From positions 119,605 to 183,604 of the forward strand of contig JBMNGG010000011.1 in assembly GCA_050949705.1 (NCBI GenBank): DNA of 64,000 bases. Direction: 5' to 3'. The stretch is from JBMNGG01 sp050949705 (GTDB lineage: Bacteria > Bacillota > Thermosediminibacteria > Thermosediminibacterales > Tepidanaerobacteraceae). Position 1 is the first letter of the stretch. The number at the start of each line of letters is the position of its first letter. Made by a program: the position numbers and the translations under genes. The notes beneath the pieces were generated by a model, which was given only the letters and a program-made list of their open reading frames with translations, was not told where the DNA came from and ran no database searches. Below, one piece after another: positions 45,036-54,827 of this stretch.

Positions 45036-46190
45036 TTGATAAAAGTTAAAGTAATAAAATTAAGAAGTTTCATACATTATATTACAGTTGCTATTATATT
45101 AATATGCTTAACAGCATTATTTATAAAAATCTATGAAAACTCATATAGAACAACCCCGGCTTTCAGTAATATTAAACCTAATAATAATACTAAGAATTTC
45201 ATATATAAAATCGATGATAGTATATTTAAAAAATTATTCAGTTTAAGCATACCAGTTTTGGATGTCGTTTTAGAAAAAAAACCATTAATAGATTTTCGAA
45301 GTACAACAGGTGTTATTTCACGTTTGCTTACAAATATAGACATTCAAAATCCGGAAACATATTTTTTAATGCACTTACCTATCATGAGTATGATGGAAAC
45401 ACAAGCGGTTATGACACCGGGGGTGGAACTGCCACTGCAAAATAAAGATATTGCTGAAGATGAACATACTCCTGCCGAAAGCTTGCCTTTGCCTGAAACT
45501 AAAAAAACTGAAGTTGAAAAACTTGAACCTATTTCTGATGAACCACTTGTATTAATTTACCATACTCACACAACAGAAGCGTATATGCCGTCTCAAAAAT
45601 ACATGTATAAACCCAGAGATAGCTCTTATCATACTGATAATTTAAATTTCAGTGTAGCAAGAATCGGTGAGGTTGTGGCTAATGAATTAAACAGGCTTGG
45701 CGTTCCCACTTTACATAATAAAACAGTCCATGATGTTCCAACCTACATGACATCATATACAAACTCATTAAAAACCGTGGAGCAAGTATTAAAACAAAAT
45801 CCTTCTATAAAAATAGTGGTAGATATTCATAGAGATGCCCCCATAAAAGATCCTCAACGATCACGCGAAATAACAACAGTACAAATTGATGGCACAATAT
45901 ATTCCCGTTTTATGATTGTTATAGGAAGTGATAAGACTTTTTCCCATCCTAACTGGCACCAGAATTATCAATTTGCAACTATGCTTAATAATAAATTAGA
46001 AGAGTTGTATCCCGGTATTACCCGTGATATTAATTTACGAAGTGAAAGGTTTAATCAACATGTTCTAAACAAAGCTATACTGTTGGAAATAGGAAGTCAT
46101 GGCAATACAATGGAAGAATCAATAAATTCTGCAAAAGTTTTTGCCAAGGTTCTGGCTATATTAATTGAAGAATTGTCAATGACTGAATGA
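45036..46190 (+). CDS. spoIIP: Stage II sporulation protein P
   Basis: The ~384-residue membrane-anchored amidase/endopeptidase works with SpoIID and SpoIIM to thin septal peptidoglycan for forespore engulfment. One N-terminal membrane segment (IHYITVAIILICLTALFIKI) precedes the catalytic domain: LVLIYHTHTTEAYMPS (zinc histidines), IKIVVDIHRDAPI and LLEIGSHGNTMEESINSAKV. I use TTG at 45036 behind AAGGAAGTG. A GTG at 45003 would add 11 residues and include that ribosome site. It follows gpr, the usual Firmicutes order. Confidence 0.92.
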   Translation: MIKVKVIKLRSFIHYITVAIILICLTALFIKIYENSYRTTPAFSNIKPNNNTKNFIYKIDDSIFKKLFSLSIPVLDVVLEKKPLIDFRSTTGVISRLLTNIDIQNPETYFLMHLPIMSMMETQAVMTPGVELPLQNKDIAEDEHTPAESLPLPETKKTEVEKLEPISDEPLVLIYHTHTTEAYMPSQKYMYKPRDSSYHTDNLNFSVARIGEVVANELNRLGVPTLHNKTVHDVPTYMTSYTNSLKTVEQVLKQNPSIKIVVDIHRDAPIKDPQRSREITTVQIDGTIYSRFMIVIGSDKTFSHPNWHQNYQFATMLNNKLEELYPGITRDINLRSERFNQHVLNKAILLEIGSHGNTMEESINSAKVFAKVLAILIEELSMTE

Positions 46191-46249
46191 AAAAGCACAA
46201 TTTTGCCAAGACTAAAAAAGTACATTATAAAAGTTGAGGATTTATTAAT

Positions 46250-46594
46250 ATGTCATATAAAAATCTTATCGTAATCACAATAATAGTTATGCTGCTTTTT
46301 GTAATAGGAATTCGAGAAGCTGAAAAAGGACTTTATTGCATTATGGGTCTTGATATAATACCCAGGAGTTTTCATTTTTCCCTTAATGATAAGAATGTAC
46401 TTACTTTAACGATTTTGGGCAATGATTTAACGCTCCACAGATACTACAAAATTGGGGACATTTATACTGAAAGGGGATATGTAAGTATAAAAATCAATGG
46501 GAAGAAAATAGGCACTAATTCTTTGATTCCCCCTGACCTTCTGCAAAAGGAGCCTTCCAATCTTGATAAAAAAACATCCTATATGTATAATTAG
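46250..46594 (+). CDS. Small unknown protein with N-terminal membrane helix
   Basis: The 114-residue protein has one hydrophobic segment (LIVITIIVMLLFVIGI, residues ~6-21). A likely extracytoplasmic beta-rich domain follows (HFSLNDKNVLTLTILGNDLT, YVSIKINGKKIG). I do not recognise the family. It lies 59 bases after spoIIP and 32 before lepA in the same direction, so it may be transcribed with them. The ribosome site (GAGGA) is modest. Confidence 0.65.
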   Translation: MSYKNLIVITIIVMLLFVIGIREAEKGLYCIMGLDIIPRSFHFSLNDKNVLTLTILGNDLTLHRYYKIGDIYTERGYVSIKINGKKIGTNSLIPPDLLQKEPSNLDKKTSYMYN

Positions 46595-46626
46595 ACTTAG
46601 TTAAGATTTTTTAGAGGAGGAACATA

Positions 46627-48429
46627 ATGTCTATACCCCGGGAGAGAATCAGGAATTTTTGCATTATAGCACATATAGATCATGGCAAGTCTACATTAGC
46701 AGACAGGCTCTTAGAGTATACTAATACCATTTCGGAGAGGAAGATGGAAAGCCAAGTTTTAGATAAAATGGACTTGGAAAAAGAAAGGGGAATTACCATC
46801 AAGGCGAAGGCTGTTAGGATGATCTACAAAGCTATAGATGGTGAGGAATACCTTTTGAATCTTATAGATACACCTGGTCATGTTGATTTCACCTATGAGG
46901 TATCAAGAAGTCTTGCAGCATGTGAAGGTGCTTTACTTATAGTTGATGCAAGTCAGGGAATAGAAGCTCAAACTTTAGCAAATACCTATCTTGCCTTGGA
47001 AAATGATTTAGAGATTATCCCTATTATTAATAAAATCGATCTTCCGAGTGCAGATCCTGATGAAGCCAAACGGGAAATTGAAGAAATTATTGGTCTTGAT
47101 ACGGAAAATGCCATAACAACTTCAGCAAAGTTAGGCACGGGTATAAAAGAGCTACTGGAAGTAATTGTACAACGTATTAAGCCTCCGGAGGGTCTTAATG
47201 ATAAACCTTTGCGCGCCCTTATTTTTGATTCACTTTATGACTCATATAAAGGGGCCGTTGCTTATGTTCGTGTTATAGATGGTAGTATTAAACCAAAACA
47301 AATTATAAAAATGATGTCAACGGGCAAAACCTTTGAGGTTACTGAAGTAGGCGTTTTTAATCCCGATATGCAGCCTATGGAAGTCTTAAGAGCGGGTGAA
47401 GTTGGATATGTTGTGGCTAGTATAAAAAATGTTATAGATACTAGAGTTGGTGATACTATAACAGATGCGGAGAAACCGGCTGCAGAACCTCTACCTGGAT
47501 ACCAAAAGGCTGTTCCCATGGTTTTTTGTGGAATGTACCCAGCTGAAGGGGAAGAATATGAAAATTTAAAGGAAGCTTTGGGCAAATTACAGCTCAGCGA
47601 TGCGTCACTATTTTTTGAACCTGAAACATCTGCAGCATTGGGGTTTGGCTTCCGTTGTGGTTTCTTAGGTCTCTTGCATATGGATGTTGTCCAAGAGAGG
47701 CTGGAAAGAGAGTATAATTTAAATCTTATAACAACAGCTCCCAGCGTCATATTTAAAATAACAAAAACAGATGGAACACAAATTGATGTAGACAATCCCA
47801 CCAACTTTCCAGATCCTGCCGAAATACAATATATAGAAGAGCCCTTTGTTACAGCATCTATAATGATGCCTACGGAGTATGTAGGAACCGTTATGGATTT
47901 GTGCCAAGAAAAACGCGGCACAATGAAGGATATGGAGTATATTAATGAAAAAAGGGTTATTCTTAGATATGATATGCCTCTAACTGAAATAATTTACGAT
48001 TTATTTGATCAACTCAAGTCCAGGACAAGAGGTTATGCTTCTTTGGATTACGAGCTGTTAGGATATAGAAAATCGGAAATGGTAAAATTAGATATTTTGC
48101 TTAACGGTGAAGTGGTAGATGCTCTTTCCTTTATTGTCCACAAAGACCGGGCGTACAATCGTGGTCGCCATATAACGGAGAAACTTAAAGATGTAATACC
48201 CAGACACATGTTTGAAGTCCCAATTCAAGCAGCCATTGGAGGAAAAATCATAGCTCGGGAGACAGTTAAAGCTCTTAGAAAAAACGTACTTGCCAAATGT
48301 TATGGCGGTGATATTACTCGCAAAAAGAAACTTTTGGAGAAACAGAAGGAAGGAAAAAAACGAATGCGTCAAATAGGAAATGTAGAACTGCCTCAAGAAG
48401 CCTTTATGGCTGTTTTGAAGATGGAGTAG
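46627..48429 (+). CDS. lepA: Elongation factor 4 (LepA)
   Basis: The 600-residue translational GTPase acts on stalled or stressed ribosomes. It shows the P-loop AHIDHGKSTLADRLLE, switch II DTPGHVDFTYEVSRSL, NKIDLPSADP and the LepA-specific C-terminal domain ending in KKRMRQIGNVELPQEAFMAV. It has full length and a GAGGAGG ribosome site. It is followed after two bases by hemW, the normal Firmicutes arrangement. Confidence 0.97.
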   Translation: MSIPRERIRNFCIIAHIDHGKSTLADRLLEYTNTISERKMESQVLDKMDLEKERGITIKAKAVRMIYKAIDGEEYLLNLIDTPGHVDFTYEVSRSLAACEGALLIVDASQGIEAQTLANTYLALENDLEIIPIINKIDLPSADPDEAKREIEEIIGLDTENAITTSAKLGTGIKELLEVIVQRIKPPEGLNDKPLRALIFDSLYDSYKGAVAYVRVIDGSIKPKQIIKMMSTGKTFEVTEVGVFNPDMQPMEVLRAGEVGYVVASIKNVIDTRVGDTITDAEKPAAEPLPGYQKAVPMVFCGMYPAEGEEYENLKEALGKLQLSDASLFFEPETSAALGFGFRCGFLGLLHMDVVQERLEREYNLNLITTAPSVIFKITKTDGTQIDVDNPTNFPDPAEIQYIEEPFVTASIMMPTEYVGTVMDLCQEKRGTMKDMEYINEKRVILRYDMPLTEIIYDLFDQLKSRTRGYASLDYELLGYRKSEMVKLDILLNGEVVDALSFIVHKDRAYNRGRHITEKLKDVIPRHMFEVPIQAAIGGKIIARETVKALRKNVLAKCYGGDITRKKKLLEKQKEGKKRMRQIGNVELPQEAFMAVLKME

Positions 48430-48431
48430 TT

Positions 48432-49559
48432 ATGAAACAGATAGCTTTATATATTCATATTCCTTTTTGTATAAAGAAATGTAACTATTGTGATTTTAAC
48501 TCCTTTGACACTTTAGAACTTATACCGATGTATTTAAAATCTTTAAAAAGAGAAATCTTTAGTCTGAAGGGCTTAGGCCATACTGCAACAACAGTTTTCA
48601 TTGGTGGAGGAACACCTACAATCTTAAAGTCCAGTCAACTTGAAAGCATATTAAAAACTTTGCATGATTGTATTGATATAGCTAATAATGCAGAATTTAC
48701 AATTGAAGCCAATCCAGGAACATTAACTAGGCAAAAACTATTATTATTAAAATCTATGGGAGTCAACCGTCTAAGTATAGGTCTCCAAGCTTACCAGAAC
48801 AGATTGTTGAAAATTATGGGCAGAATTCATACAGCCGAGGAGTTTGACAAAAGCTATGAAACTGCCCGCAACATAGGTTTTGATAACATAAATGTAGATT
48901 TGATTTTTGGGCTACCCAGACAGAGTACTAAAGACTTTGAAACAACTTTAAAACATGTACTTCGCCTTTCTCCTGAACATATTTCTTGTTATTCTTTATC
49001 TGTAGAAGAAGGCACTAAATTTTATAGATGGATGCAAGAGGGTTCTTTATCCTTGCCGACAGATGAAGAAGAGCGGAAGATGTATCATAGAGCGAGAGAG
49101 GTATTAACTGAACAAGGTTACAATCACTATGAAATTTCGAATTTTTCAATAGCGGGCAGAGAATCAAAACACAATTTAGTTTATTGGACATATAAAGATT
49201 ATTTGGGATTAGGCGCAGGGGCGCATTCTTTTTTTGATAATAAAAGATTTTATAATCACAAAACTATTCCTGCTTATATAAAATCAATCTATGAATCCTC
49301 TGGACATGTTGCCCATGTAGAACATATTCCTTTTAAGGAACAGCAATCAGAATTTTGCTTTTTGAGTCTTAGACTTATACAAGGTCTTAGTAAAGAAGCC
49401 TTTCGCAAGCGATTTTCCTTGGAATTGAATCAAGTATATGGAAATGTGATAGAAAAATTGAAAAAACAGGGGCTTTTGCAAGAAAACACTAAATATATTA
49501 AGTTAACTACTCAGGGTTTGGATTTTGCCAATGAGGTATTTATGGAATTTTTACCTTAA
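48432..49559 (+). CDS. hemW: Radical SAM heme chaperone HemW
   Basis: The 375-residue protein is homologous to oxygen-independent coproporphyrinogen III oxidase but belongs to the HemW type, which binds heme. The cluster motif is CIKKCNYC (Cys13, 17, 20), followed by IGGGTPTIL and GLQAYQNRLLKIMGRIHTAE. The C-terminal HemN-like domain is present. No extra N-terminal cysteine typical of HemN is seen. It is coupled to lepA. Confidence 0.9.
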   Translation: MKQIALYIHIPFCIKKCNYCDFNSFDTLELIPMYLKSLKREIFSLKGLGHTATTVFIGGGTPTILKSSQLESILKTLHDCIDIANNAEFTIEANPGTLTRQKLLLLKSMGVNRLSIGLQAYQNRLLKIMGRIHTAEEFDKSYETARNIGFDNINVDLIFGLPRQSTKDFETTLKHVLRLSPEHISCYSLSVEEGTKFYRWMQEGSLSLPTDEEERKMYHRAREVLTEQGYNHYEISNFSIAGRESKHNLVYWTYKDYLGLGAGAHSFFDNKRFYNHKTIPAYIKSIYESSGHVAHVEHIPFKEQQSEFCFLSLRLIQGLSKEAFRKRFSLELNQVYGNVIEKLKKQGLLQENTKYIKLTTQGLDFANEVFMEFLP

Positions 49560-49563
49560 ATTC

Positions 49564-49592
49564 TTGACAAAAAACACCCTTAGTGATATTTT
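49564..49592 (+). promoter_or_regulatory. Sigma-A promoter of the hrcA heat-shock operon
   Basis: A perfect TTGACA (49564-49569) and TATTTT (49587-49592) are spaced by 17 bp. The -10 is preceded by TGA, giving an extended -10 character. The CIRCE operator begins 12 bp further on, around the expected start of transcription. Confidence 0.8.
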
Positions 49593-49604
49593 TTAAAGTA
49601 GATT

Positions 49605-49631
49605 TTAGCACTCTAAGTTCGAGAGTGCTAA
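49605..49631 (+). promoter_or_regulatory. CIRCE operator (HrcA binding site)
   Basis: TTAGCACTC (49605-49613) and GAGTGCTAA (49623-49631) are a perfect inverted repeat separated by exactly nine bases. This is the canonical CIRCE element, so the whole hrcA-cpn-grpE-dnaK-dnaJ operon should be repressed by HrcA and induced by heat. Confidence 0.98.
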
Positions 49632-49646
49632 AAAGAGGTGTTTAAT

Positions 49647-50681
49647 ATGATGATGGACGAAAGAAAGATTAAAATACTGGCGGCAATAGTCGAAGATTAT
49701 ATTGCCACCGCTGAACCGATAGGTTCTAGAACAATAGCTAGAAAATATGATATAGGTATTAGCTCTGCTACTATAAGAAACGAGATGGCGGATTTAGAGG
49801 AAATGGGTTATTTAACTCAGCCACATACCTCTGCAGGGAGGGTTCCGTCACATAAGGGCTATAGATTTTACGTAGATTTTTTGCTTCCTACAAAAAAACT
49901 AGATGATATAGAACAGATGATGATACGACAAATCTTTAAAAGACGTGTTAACGAGTTAGAGGAATTAGTCAAAGAAGCAGCGAGAGTTATATCAAAATTG
50001 ACTAGTTATACGACAATTACAATGTCACCACAGATGGATAACAGTTATTTAAAACATATTCAAGTATCGCGCATTGAAGACACTAAGGGATTATTGGTAA
50101 TGGTCACTAGTTTTGGCATAATAAGTCATCATATTATAGAAATTCCCGGTAATTTAAGTGATTCTGATCTTATTAGGGTTTCAAATATATTAAATACCCA
50201 TCTAGTAGAAAAAACTTTTTCTGAGATTACTAATGAGATGATAGATGAGATAAAGGTTGAGATGATAGAGTATGATGAAATATTAAACATTTTATTGGAG
50301 ATATTATTAGAAAATCTTAGTGCTTCTACGGATAATTCCCAAGTTATTTCTATAGGCAGCTCAAAAATGTTGGAGTATCCAGAATTTCAAGATGTTAAAA
50401 AAGCAAAGCAGTTTTTTGCATTATTAGAGCAGCAAGACTTAATAATTAAAGCACTTAGAACTGCAGCAAAGCCTAATACTATAACCGTAACTATTGGAAA
50501 TGAGAATCCTTGGATAGAATTGCAAGATCTTAGCATAGTGACTGCAAATATTACCATAGATGATAAAGACCTGGGAATATTCGGTGTCATGGGACCGACA
50601 CGTATGAAGTACTCTAAAGCCATATCAATACTCGAACAGGTGACTAGTTCTTTAGTTAAATCTATGTCTTCTGTACTGTAG
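49647..50681 (+). CDS. hrcA: Heat-inducible transcription repressor HrcA
   Basis: The ~344-residue repressor has an N-terminal winged helix (KIKILAAIVEDYIATAEPIG, SSATIRNEMADLEEMGYL, PHTSAGRVPSHKGYRFYVD), a GAF-like middle and a dimerisation region. It binds the CIRCE element directly upstream, so it is autoregulated. The first of three consecutive ATG codons (49647) lies best behind AGAGGTG; an in-frame GTG at 49638 is part of that site. Folding of HrcA usually depends on GroEL; here a different chaperonin lies next to it. Confidence 0.95.
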   Translation: MMMDERKIKILAAIVEDYIATAEPIGSRTIARKYDIGISSATIRNEMADLEEMGYLTQPHTSAGRVPSHKGYRFYVDFLLPTKKLDDIEQMMIRQIFKRRVNELEELVKEAARVISKLTSYTTITMSPQMDNSYLKHIQVSRIEDTKGLLVMVTSFGIISHHIIEIPGNLSDSDLIRVSNILNTHLVEKTFSEITNEMIDEIKVEMIEYDEILNILLEILLENLSASTDNSQVISIGSSKMLEYPEFQDVKKAKQFFALLEQQDLIIKALRTAAKPNTITVTIGNENPWIELQDLSIVTANITIDDKDLGIFGVMGPTRMKYSKAISILEQVTSSLVKSMSSVL

Positions 50682-50740
50682 TATGATACTTACAAGACGA
50701 TAAATAAAAGAATTCTTCTCTGGAAAAGGAGGTATTAGTT

Positions 50741-52327
50741 TTGTCTTTTAAAGATAATGCACAAGAAGTTGACGAAAAAATTGCAGCTCTAATAACAAAT
50801 TCTAACGCAATACGTGCTGTTGCATCAGCTGTTGAAGGAACTATAGGACCAAAAGGTCTTGATATTATGCTCGTTGACCGTTTTGGTGAGGTAACCATAA
50901 CTAATGACGGGGTAACCATACTAAAGCAAATGGATGTAAATCATCCTGCTGCTAAGATACTAATTAATATAGCAAAAGCACAACAAGAGGAAGTGGGGGA
51001 TGGTACTACTACTGCCACTATTATGGCTGGGGCTATGGTATCAGAGGGGGTAACACAAATATTAAAAGGTGTTCCCGTTGCGAGGGTAATCGAAGGCATT
51101 AAAATTGGCATAGAAAAAGCTCAGAGAATTCTCAAATCCAATCTCATTCCTGTTAAGGACATCAATGATCCGAATTTAAAGAATGTAGCTCTTATAGCAG
51201 GAAGAGATAATGATGATATAGCTGATCTAGTAACAGAGGCTGCTAAATTGGTTGGGGAAAAAAAGCTAAAAGACAAAACATTTAAATTAAAAGATATTAT
51301 AATATCAATGGCTGGTGCTGAAAATGAGGTTTTTCTTGGGCTTATTATAGATAAAGAAAAAATGAACAGCCAGATGCCCCAAGAGCTTTCAGAAGCCAAG
51401 GTTTTAGTGATAGATGATGCTTTGGAGCCTGAAGAAATTGCTCCCGAAGCTTTAAGAACGGAAGCTGGATTTGCTCGTTATCTTGAGGTAAAGGAAGAAT
51501 TCAAACAAAATTTAAAAAAGATAATAGATTTAAAAGTTAATCTGATTTTAGTTGATAAAAATGTTAATAATGAAGCAGAAGAAATATTAACAGATGCCGG
51601 TATAATTGTTTTAGAAAGGGTGTCCCGAAAAGACCTGAAGAGAGCATCCGAACACACAGGTGCTCGTATTATGAAAAGACTGGGGCTTAAAAAACCCCTG
51701 GAAGAAATAAAAAATTATATCGGCTATGCTGATAGAGTTTACGAAGACGACAAATTGAAACAGCTGAGGATTGTTGGTGGTAAAGGTGATCCTATGGCTA
51801 CTGTTTTGGTGGGGGCTGCTACTGAAGAAATAGTAGGAGAACGTGAACGCATAGCAAAGGATGCTGCATCATCACTTCAAGCTGCAGTTTTATATGGCAT
51901 GATTCCCGGTGGTGGTGCTATTGAGATAGCTATGTCGAGAGAACTTGAAAAAGAAAGAAGCAAAACAAAGGGTATGGCAGCCTATGGTATTGATTGTGTA
52001 ATTTCAGCTTTAAAAAAACCTTTGACTCAGATAGTATATAACTCAGGGTACAATCCTTTGGAAAAAGTTGAAGAAGTGATATTCACTCAAAAAGAAAAGG
52101 ATAGTGCTTCCATTGGAATTAACTGTGAAAATGGGGAACTAGCAGACATGGTAGAACTTGGTGTGTTAGATCCCACTCAGGTTAAATCCTATGCTCTTAA
52201 AGCAGCAGGAGAAGTGTCTGAGGCTATTTTGCGAATAAATACTATTATAAAAAAACGTGATGACTCATCTCCTACTCAAACTGCAGGCCAACAACAGGCA
52301 ATGAGAGTAAACGAAATGGATTTTTAA
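50741..52327 (+). CDS. Archaeal-like group II (thermosome/TCP-1-type) chaperonin
   Basis: The 528-residue protein is a TCP-1/cpn60 chaperonin of the thermosome kind and not GroEL. Diagnostic blocks are GTIGPKGLDIMLVDRFG, VTITNDGVTILKQMDVNHPA, AKAQQEEVGDGTTTATIMAG (GDGTTT at 86-91), VLIDDALEPEEIAPE-type core and GMIPGGGAIEIAMSREL. It has no GGM tail. Group II rings close with a built-in lid and need no GroES. Related bacterial copies (for example in Carboxydothermus hydrogenoformans) have been described as archaeal-like chaperonins, also in dnaK operons. The gene starts with TTG behind AAAGGAGG, 59 bases after hrcA and 23 before grpE, in the CIRCE-controlled operon. Confidence 0.93.
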   Translation: MSFKDNAQEVDEKIAALITNSNAIRAVASAVEGTIGPKGLDIMLVDRFGEVTITNDGVTILKQMDVNHPAAKILINIAKAQQEEVGDGTTTATIMAGAMVSEGVTQILKGVPVARVIEGIKIGIEKAQRILKSNLIPVKDINDPNLKNVALIAGRDNDDIADLVTEAAKLVGEKKLKDKTFKLKDIIISMAGAENEVFLGLIIDKEKMNSQMPQELSEAKVLVIDDALEPEEIAPEALRTEAGFARYLEVKEEFKQNLKKIIDLKVNLILVDKNVNNEAEEILTDAGIIVLERVSRKDLKRASEHTGARIMKRLGLKKPLEEIKNYIGYADRVYEDDKLKQLRIVGGKGDPMATVLVGAATEEIVGERERIAKDAASSLQAAVLYGMIPGGGAIEIAMSRELEKERSKTKGMAAYGIDCVISALKKPLTQIVYNSGYNPLEKVEEVIFTQKEKDSASIGINCENGELADMVELGVLDPTQVKSYALKAAGEVSEAILRINTIIKKRDDSSPTQTAGQQQAMRVNEMDF

Positions 52328-52350
52328 TTAAGTGAAAGGGGACGTGACCG

Positions 52351-52935
52351 TTGACTATAAATCCCGGTGAAGATATTCCTTGCAAAGGAAATGATGATAA
52401 TAACCAAGAAACAAAAGAACAAGAGTGCATTACAAATAATGACACAGAAAAAGACACAAAGGATGAAAGAGACATACAAGATGAACAAAAAAATCTTATA
52501 GAAGAAAAACAAAAAGAAATAGATGATTATAAGAATAGATGGCTTAGAGCTCAGGCAGATTTTGACAATTACCGAAAAAGGATGCAAAAGGAGATTCAAG
52601 ATGTTCATCTATATGCAGGTGAAGATATAATAAAAGACATATTACCTGTAGTCGATAACTTTGAAAGAGCTTTAGATTCAATGAAAGATAAAGATGATCC
52701 CTTTTATAAAGGAATAGAATTAATTTACCAGCAATTAAAAAGCGTCTTGGAAAAACACGAAATAAAAGAAATTGAGGCTGTGGGGAAACCTTTTGATCCA
52801 AACTATCATGATGCAGTAATGATGGTGCAAAATGAGGAACTACAGGATAATACAGTATCAGAAGTAATGCTTAAAGGTTACATGTATCATTCTAAAGTTA
52901 TTAGACCAAGCATGGTTCAAGTAGTAAAAAATTAA
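52351..52935 (+). CDS. grpE: Nucleotide exchange factor GrpE
   Basis: The 194-residue protein releases ADP from DnaK. A highly charged N-terminal stretch (~60 residues, many D/E/N/K) is followed by a long coiled coil (KQKEIDDYKNRWLRAQADFD) and the C-terminal beta domain ending VSEVMLKGYMYHSKVIRPSM. It starts with TTG at 52351 behind AAGGGGACGTGA. It lies 16 bases before dnaK. Confidence 0.95.
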   Translation: MTINPGEDIPCKGNDDNNQETKEQECITNNDTEKDTKDERDIQDEQKNLIEEKQKEIDDYKNRWLRAQADFDNYRKRMQKEIQDVHLYAGEDIIKDILPVVDNFERALDSMKDKDDPFYKGIELIYQQLKSVLEKHEIKEIEAVGKPFDPNYHDAVMMVQNEELQDNTVSEVMLKGYMYHSKVIRPSMVQVVKN

Positions 52936-52951
52936 TAGAGGTGATTCAAAT

Positions 52952-54790
52952 ATGAGTAAAGTAATAGGTATCGACCTTGGGACTACAAACTCTGTGGTTT
53001 CATACATGGAGGGTGGTCAACCGGCAATTATAAACAATGCAGAAGGGTCCAGACTCACACCTTCTGTTGTGGCTTTTACCAAAGATGGAGAGCGTTTGGT
53101 TGGTCAATTGGCAAAACGTCAAGCTGTGACCAATCCTGAAAGGACTATTAAATCCATAAAAAGATACATGGGTACAAACCATAGAGTTAACATTGATGGA
53201 AAAGATTTTACCCCTCAGGAAATATCTTCTATGATTTTACAAAAACTTAAGCAGGATGCTGAAAGTTTCCTTGGCGAGAAAATAACAAAAGCAGTTATTA
53301 CAGTACCTGCATATTTTTCAGACAGTCAGCGGCAGGCTACTAAAGATGCCGGTACTATAGCTGGTCTTGAAGTACTTAGAATAATTAATGAACCTACAGC
53401 TTCGGCTTTAGCCTATGGTCTTGATAAAGGTGATGACCAAACAATCTTGGTATATGACTTAGGTGGAGGAACTTTTGATGTATCGATACTTGAATTAGGT
53501 GACGGGGTTTTTGAAGTAAAAGCCACCAGTGGTAACAACAAATTAGGTGGTGACGATTTTGATCAACGCATTGTTGATTATGTTGCAGAAGAATTTAAAA
53601 AGGAAAATGGTATAGACCTTAGAAAAGATAAAATGCCTCTTCAAAGATTGCAAGAAGCTGCTGAAAAAGCAAAAATCGAATTATCAAGCATGGTTACAAC
53701 TAATATCAATCTACCATTTATTACAGCTGATGCCAGTGGTCCAAAGCATCTTGACATGACTTTAACCAGAGCAAAATTTGAGGAACTGACTCAGGATTTA
53801 GTTGAAGCAACGATGGGGCCCGCTAAGAGAGCATTATCAGATGCAGGCCTAAAACCTCAAGATATTGATAAGGTAATTCTTGTTGGTGGTTCAACTCGTA
53901 TTCCAGCAGTTCAAGAGGCTGTTAAGAGATTTATCGGTAAAGAGCCCCATAAAGGTGTTAATCCTGATGAAGTTGTTGCTCTTGGAGCAGCGATACAAGC
54001 AGGTGTCTTAGGTGGTGAAGTTAATGATGTGGTCTTGCTTGATGTAACGCCACTATCCTTAGGTATAGAAACTCTTGGTGGAGTCTGCACAAGGCTTATT
54101 GAACGAAATACAACAATTCCCACATCAAAAAGCCAGATATTTTCAACAGCTGCTGATGGTCAAACTGCAGTAGACATTCACGTTCTCCAAGGTGAGCGTC
54201 CAATGGCTGCTGATAACATTACCTTAGGCAGATTCCAGCTTACTGGTATTCCACCGGCTCCTAGGGGAGTACCTCAAATACAAGTTACTTTCGATATAGA
54301 CGTAAACGGAATTGTAAATGTTGCTGCTAAAGATTTGGGAACGGGAAAAGAGCAAAAAATCACCATAACCTCATCTTCCGGCTTAAAAGAAGAGGAAATT
54401 GAACGAATGATAAAGGACTCTGAAAAATACGCAGAAGAAGACAAGAAGAAACAGGAAAAAATCGAGGCGAGAAATAAGGCAGATTCATTGGTATATCAAT
54501 CTGAAAAAATGTTATCTGATCTAAAAGATAAGATAAATAAAGATGACGAAGATAAGGTCAGAAAGGAAATTGACAATGTAAAAGCGGCTTTAGAATCAGA
54601 TGATACTGAAAAAATTACAAAAGCCACAGATGATTTGACTAAGGTGTTTTATGACATATCTTCAAAGCTGTATCAAGCCAATGCTCAGCAAAATCCTAAT
54701 AATGACCAAACGGCCACAGAGAGCAATACTAATGATGAAGAAGTGGTGGATGCTGATTTCAAGGTAATGGATGATGAAAAGAAAGAATAA
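52952..54790 (+). CDS. dnaK: Chaperone DnaK (Hsp70)
   Basis: The 612-residue Hsp70 has the ATPase signatures IGIDLGTTNSVVSYMEGG, VYDLGGGTFDVSILELG and VILVGGSTRIPAVQEAV. The substrate-binding domain (VDIHVLQGERPMAADNITLG) and an acidic C-terminal tail follow. It works with the adjacent GrpE and DnaJ and, by operon linkage, with the group II chaperonin. No frame problem is seen. Confidence 0.98.
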   Translation: MSKVIGIDLGTTNSVVSYMEGGQPAIINNAEGSRLTPSVVAFTKDGERLVGQLAKRQAVTNPERTIKSIKRYMGTNHRVNIDGKDFTPQEISSMILQKLKQDAESFLGEKITKAVITVPAYFSDSQRQATKDAGTIAGLEVLRIINEPTASALAYGLDKGDDQTILVYDLGGGTFDVSILELGDGVFEVKATSGNNKLGGDDFDQRIVDYVAEEFKKENGIDLRKDKMPLQRLQEAAEKAKIELSSMVTTNINLPFITADASGPKHLDMTLTRAKFEELTQDLVEATMGPAKRALSDAGLKPQDIDKVILVGGSTRIPAVQEAVKRFIGKEPHKGVNPDEVVALGAAIQAGVLGGEVNDVVLLDVTPLSLGIETLGGVCTRLIERNTTIPTSKSQIFSTAADGQTAVDIHVLQGERPMAADNITLGRFQLTGIPPAPRGVPQIQVTFDIDVNGIVNVAAKDLGTGKEQKITITSSSGLKEEEIERMIKDSEKYAEEDKKKQEKIEARNKADSLVYQSEKMLSDLKDKINKDDEDKVRKEIDNVKAALESDDTEKITKATDDLTKVFYDISSKLYQANAQQNPNNDQTATESNTNDEEVVDADFKVMDDEKKE

Positions 54791-54827
54791 AGGCTCTGTG
54801 GGGCTGACTTGGATGGAGTGATGCCAA

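Noticed and set aside
47262..47921. 219-residue open frame on the minus strand inside lepA
   Set aside because: It is antisense to a highly conserved gene and rich in S/T/P, as expected for a shadow frame.
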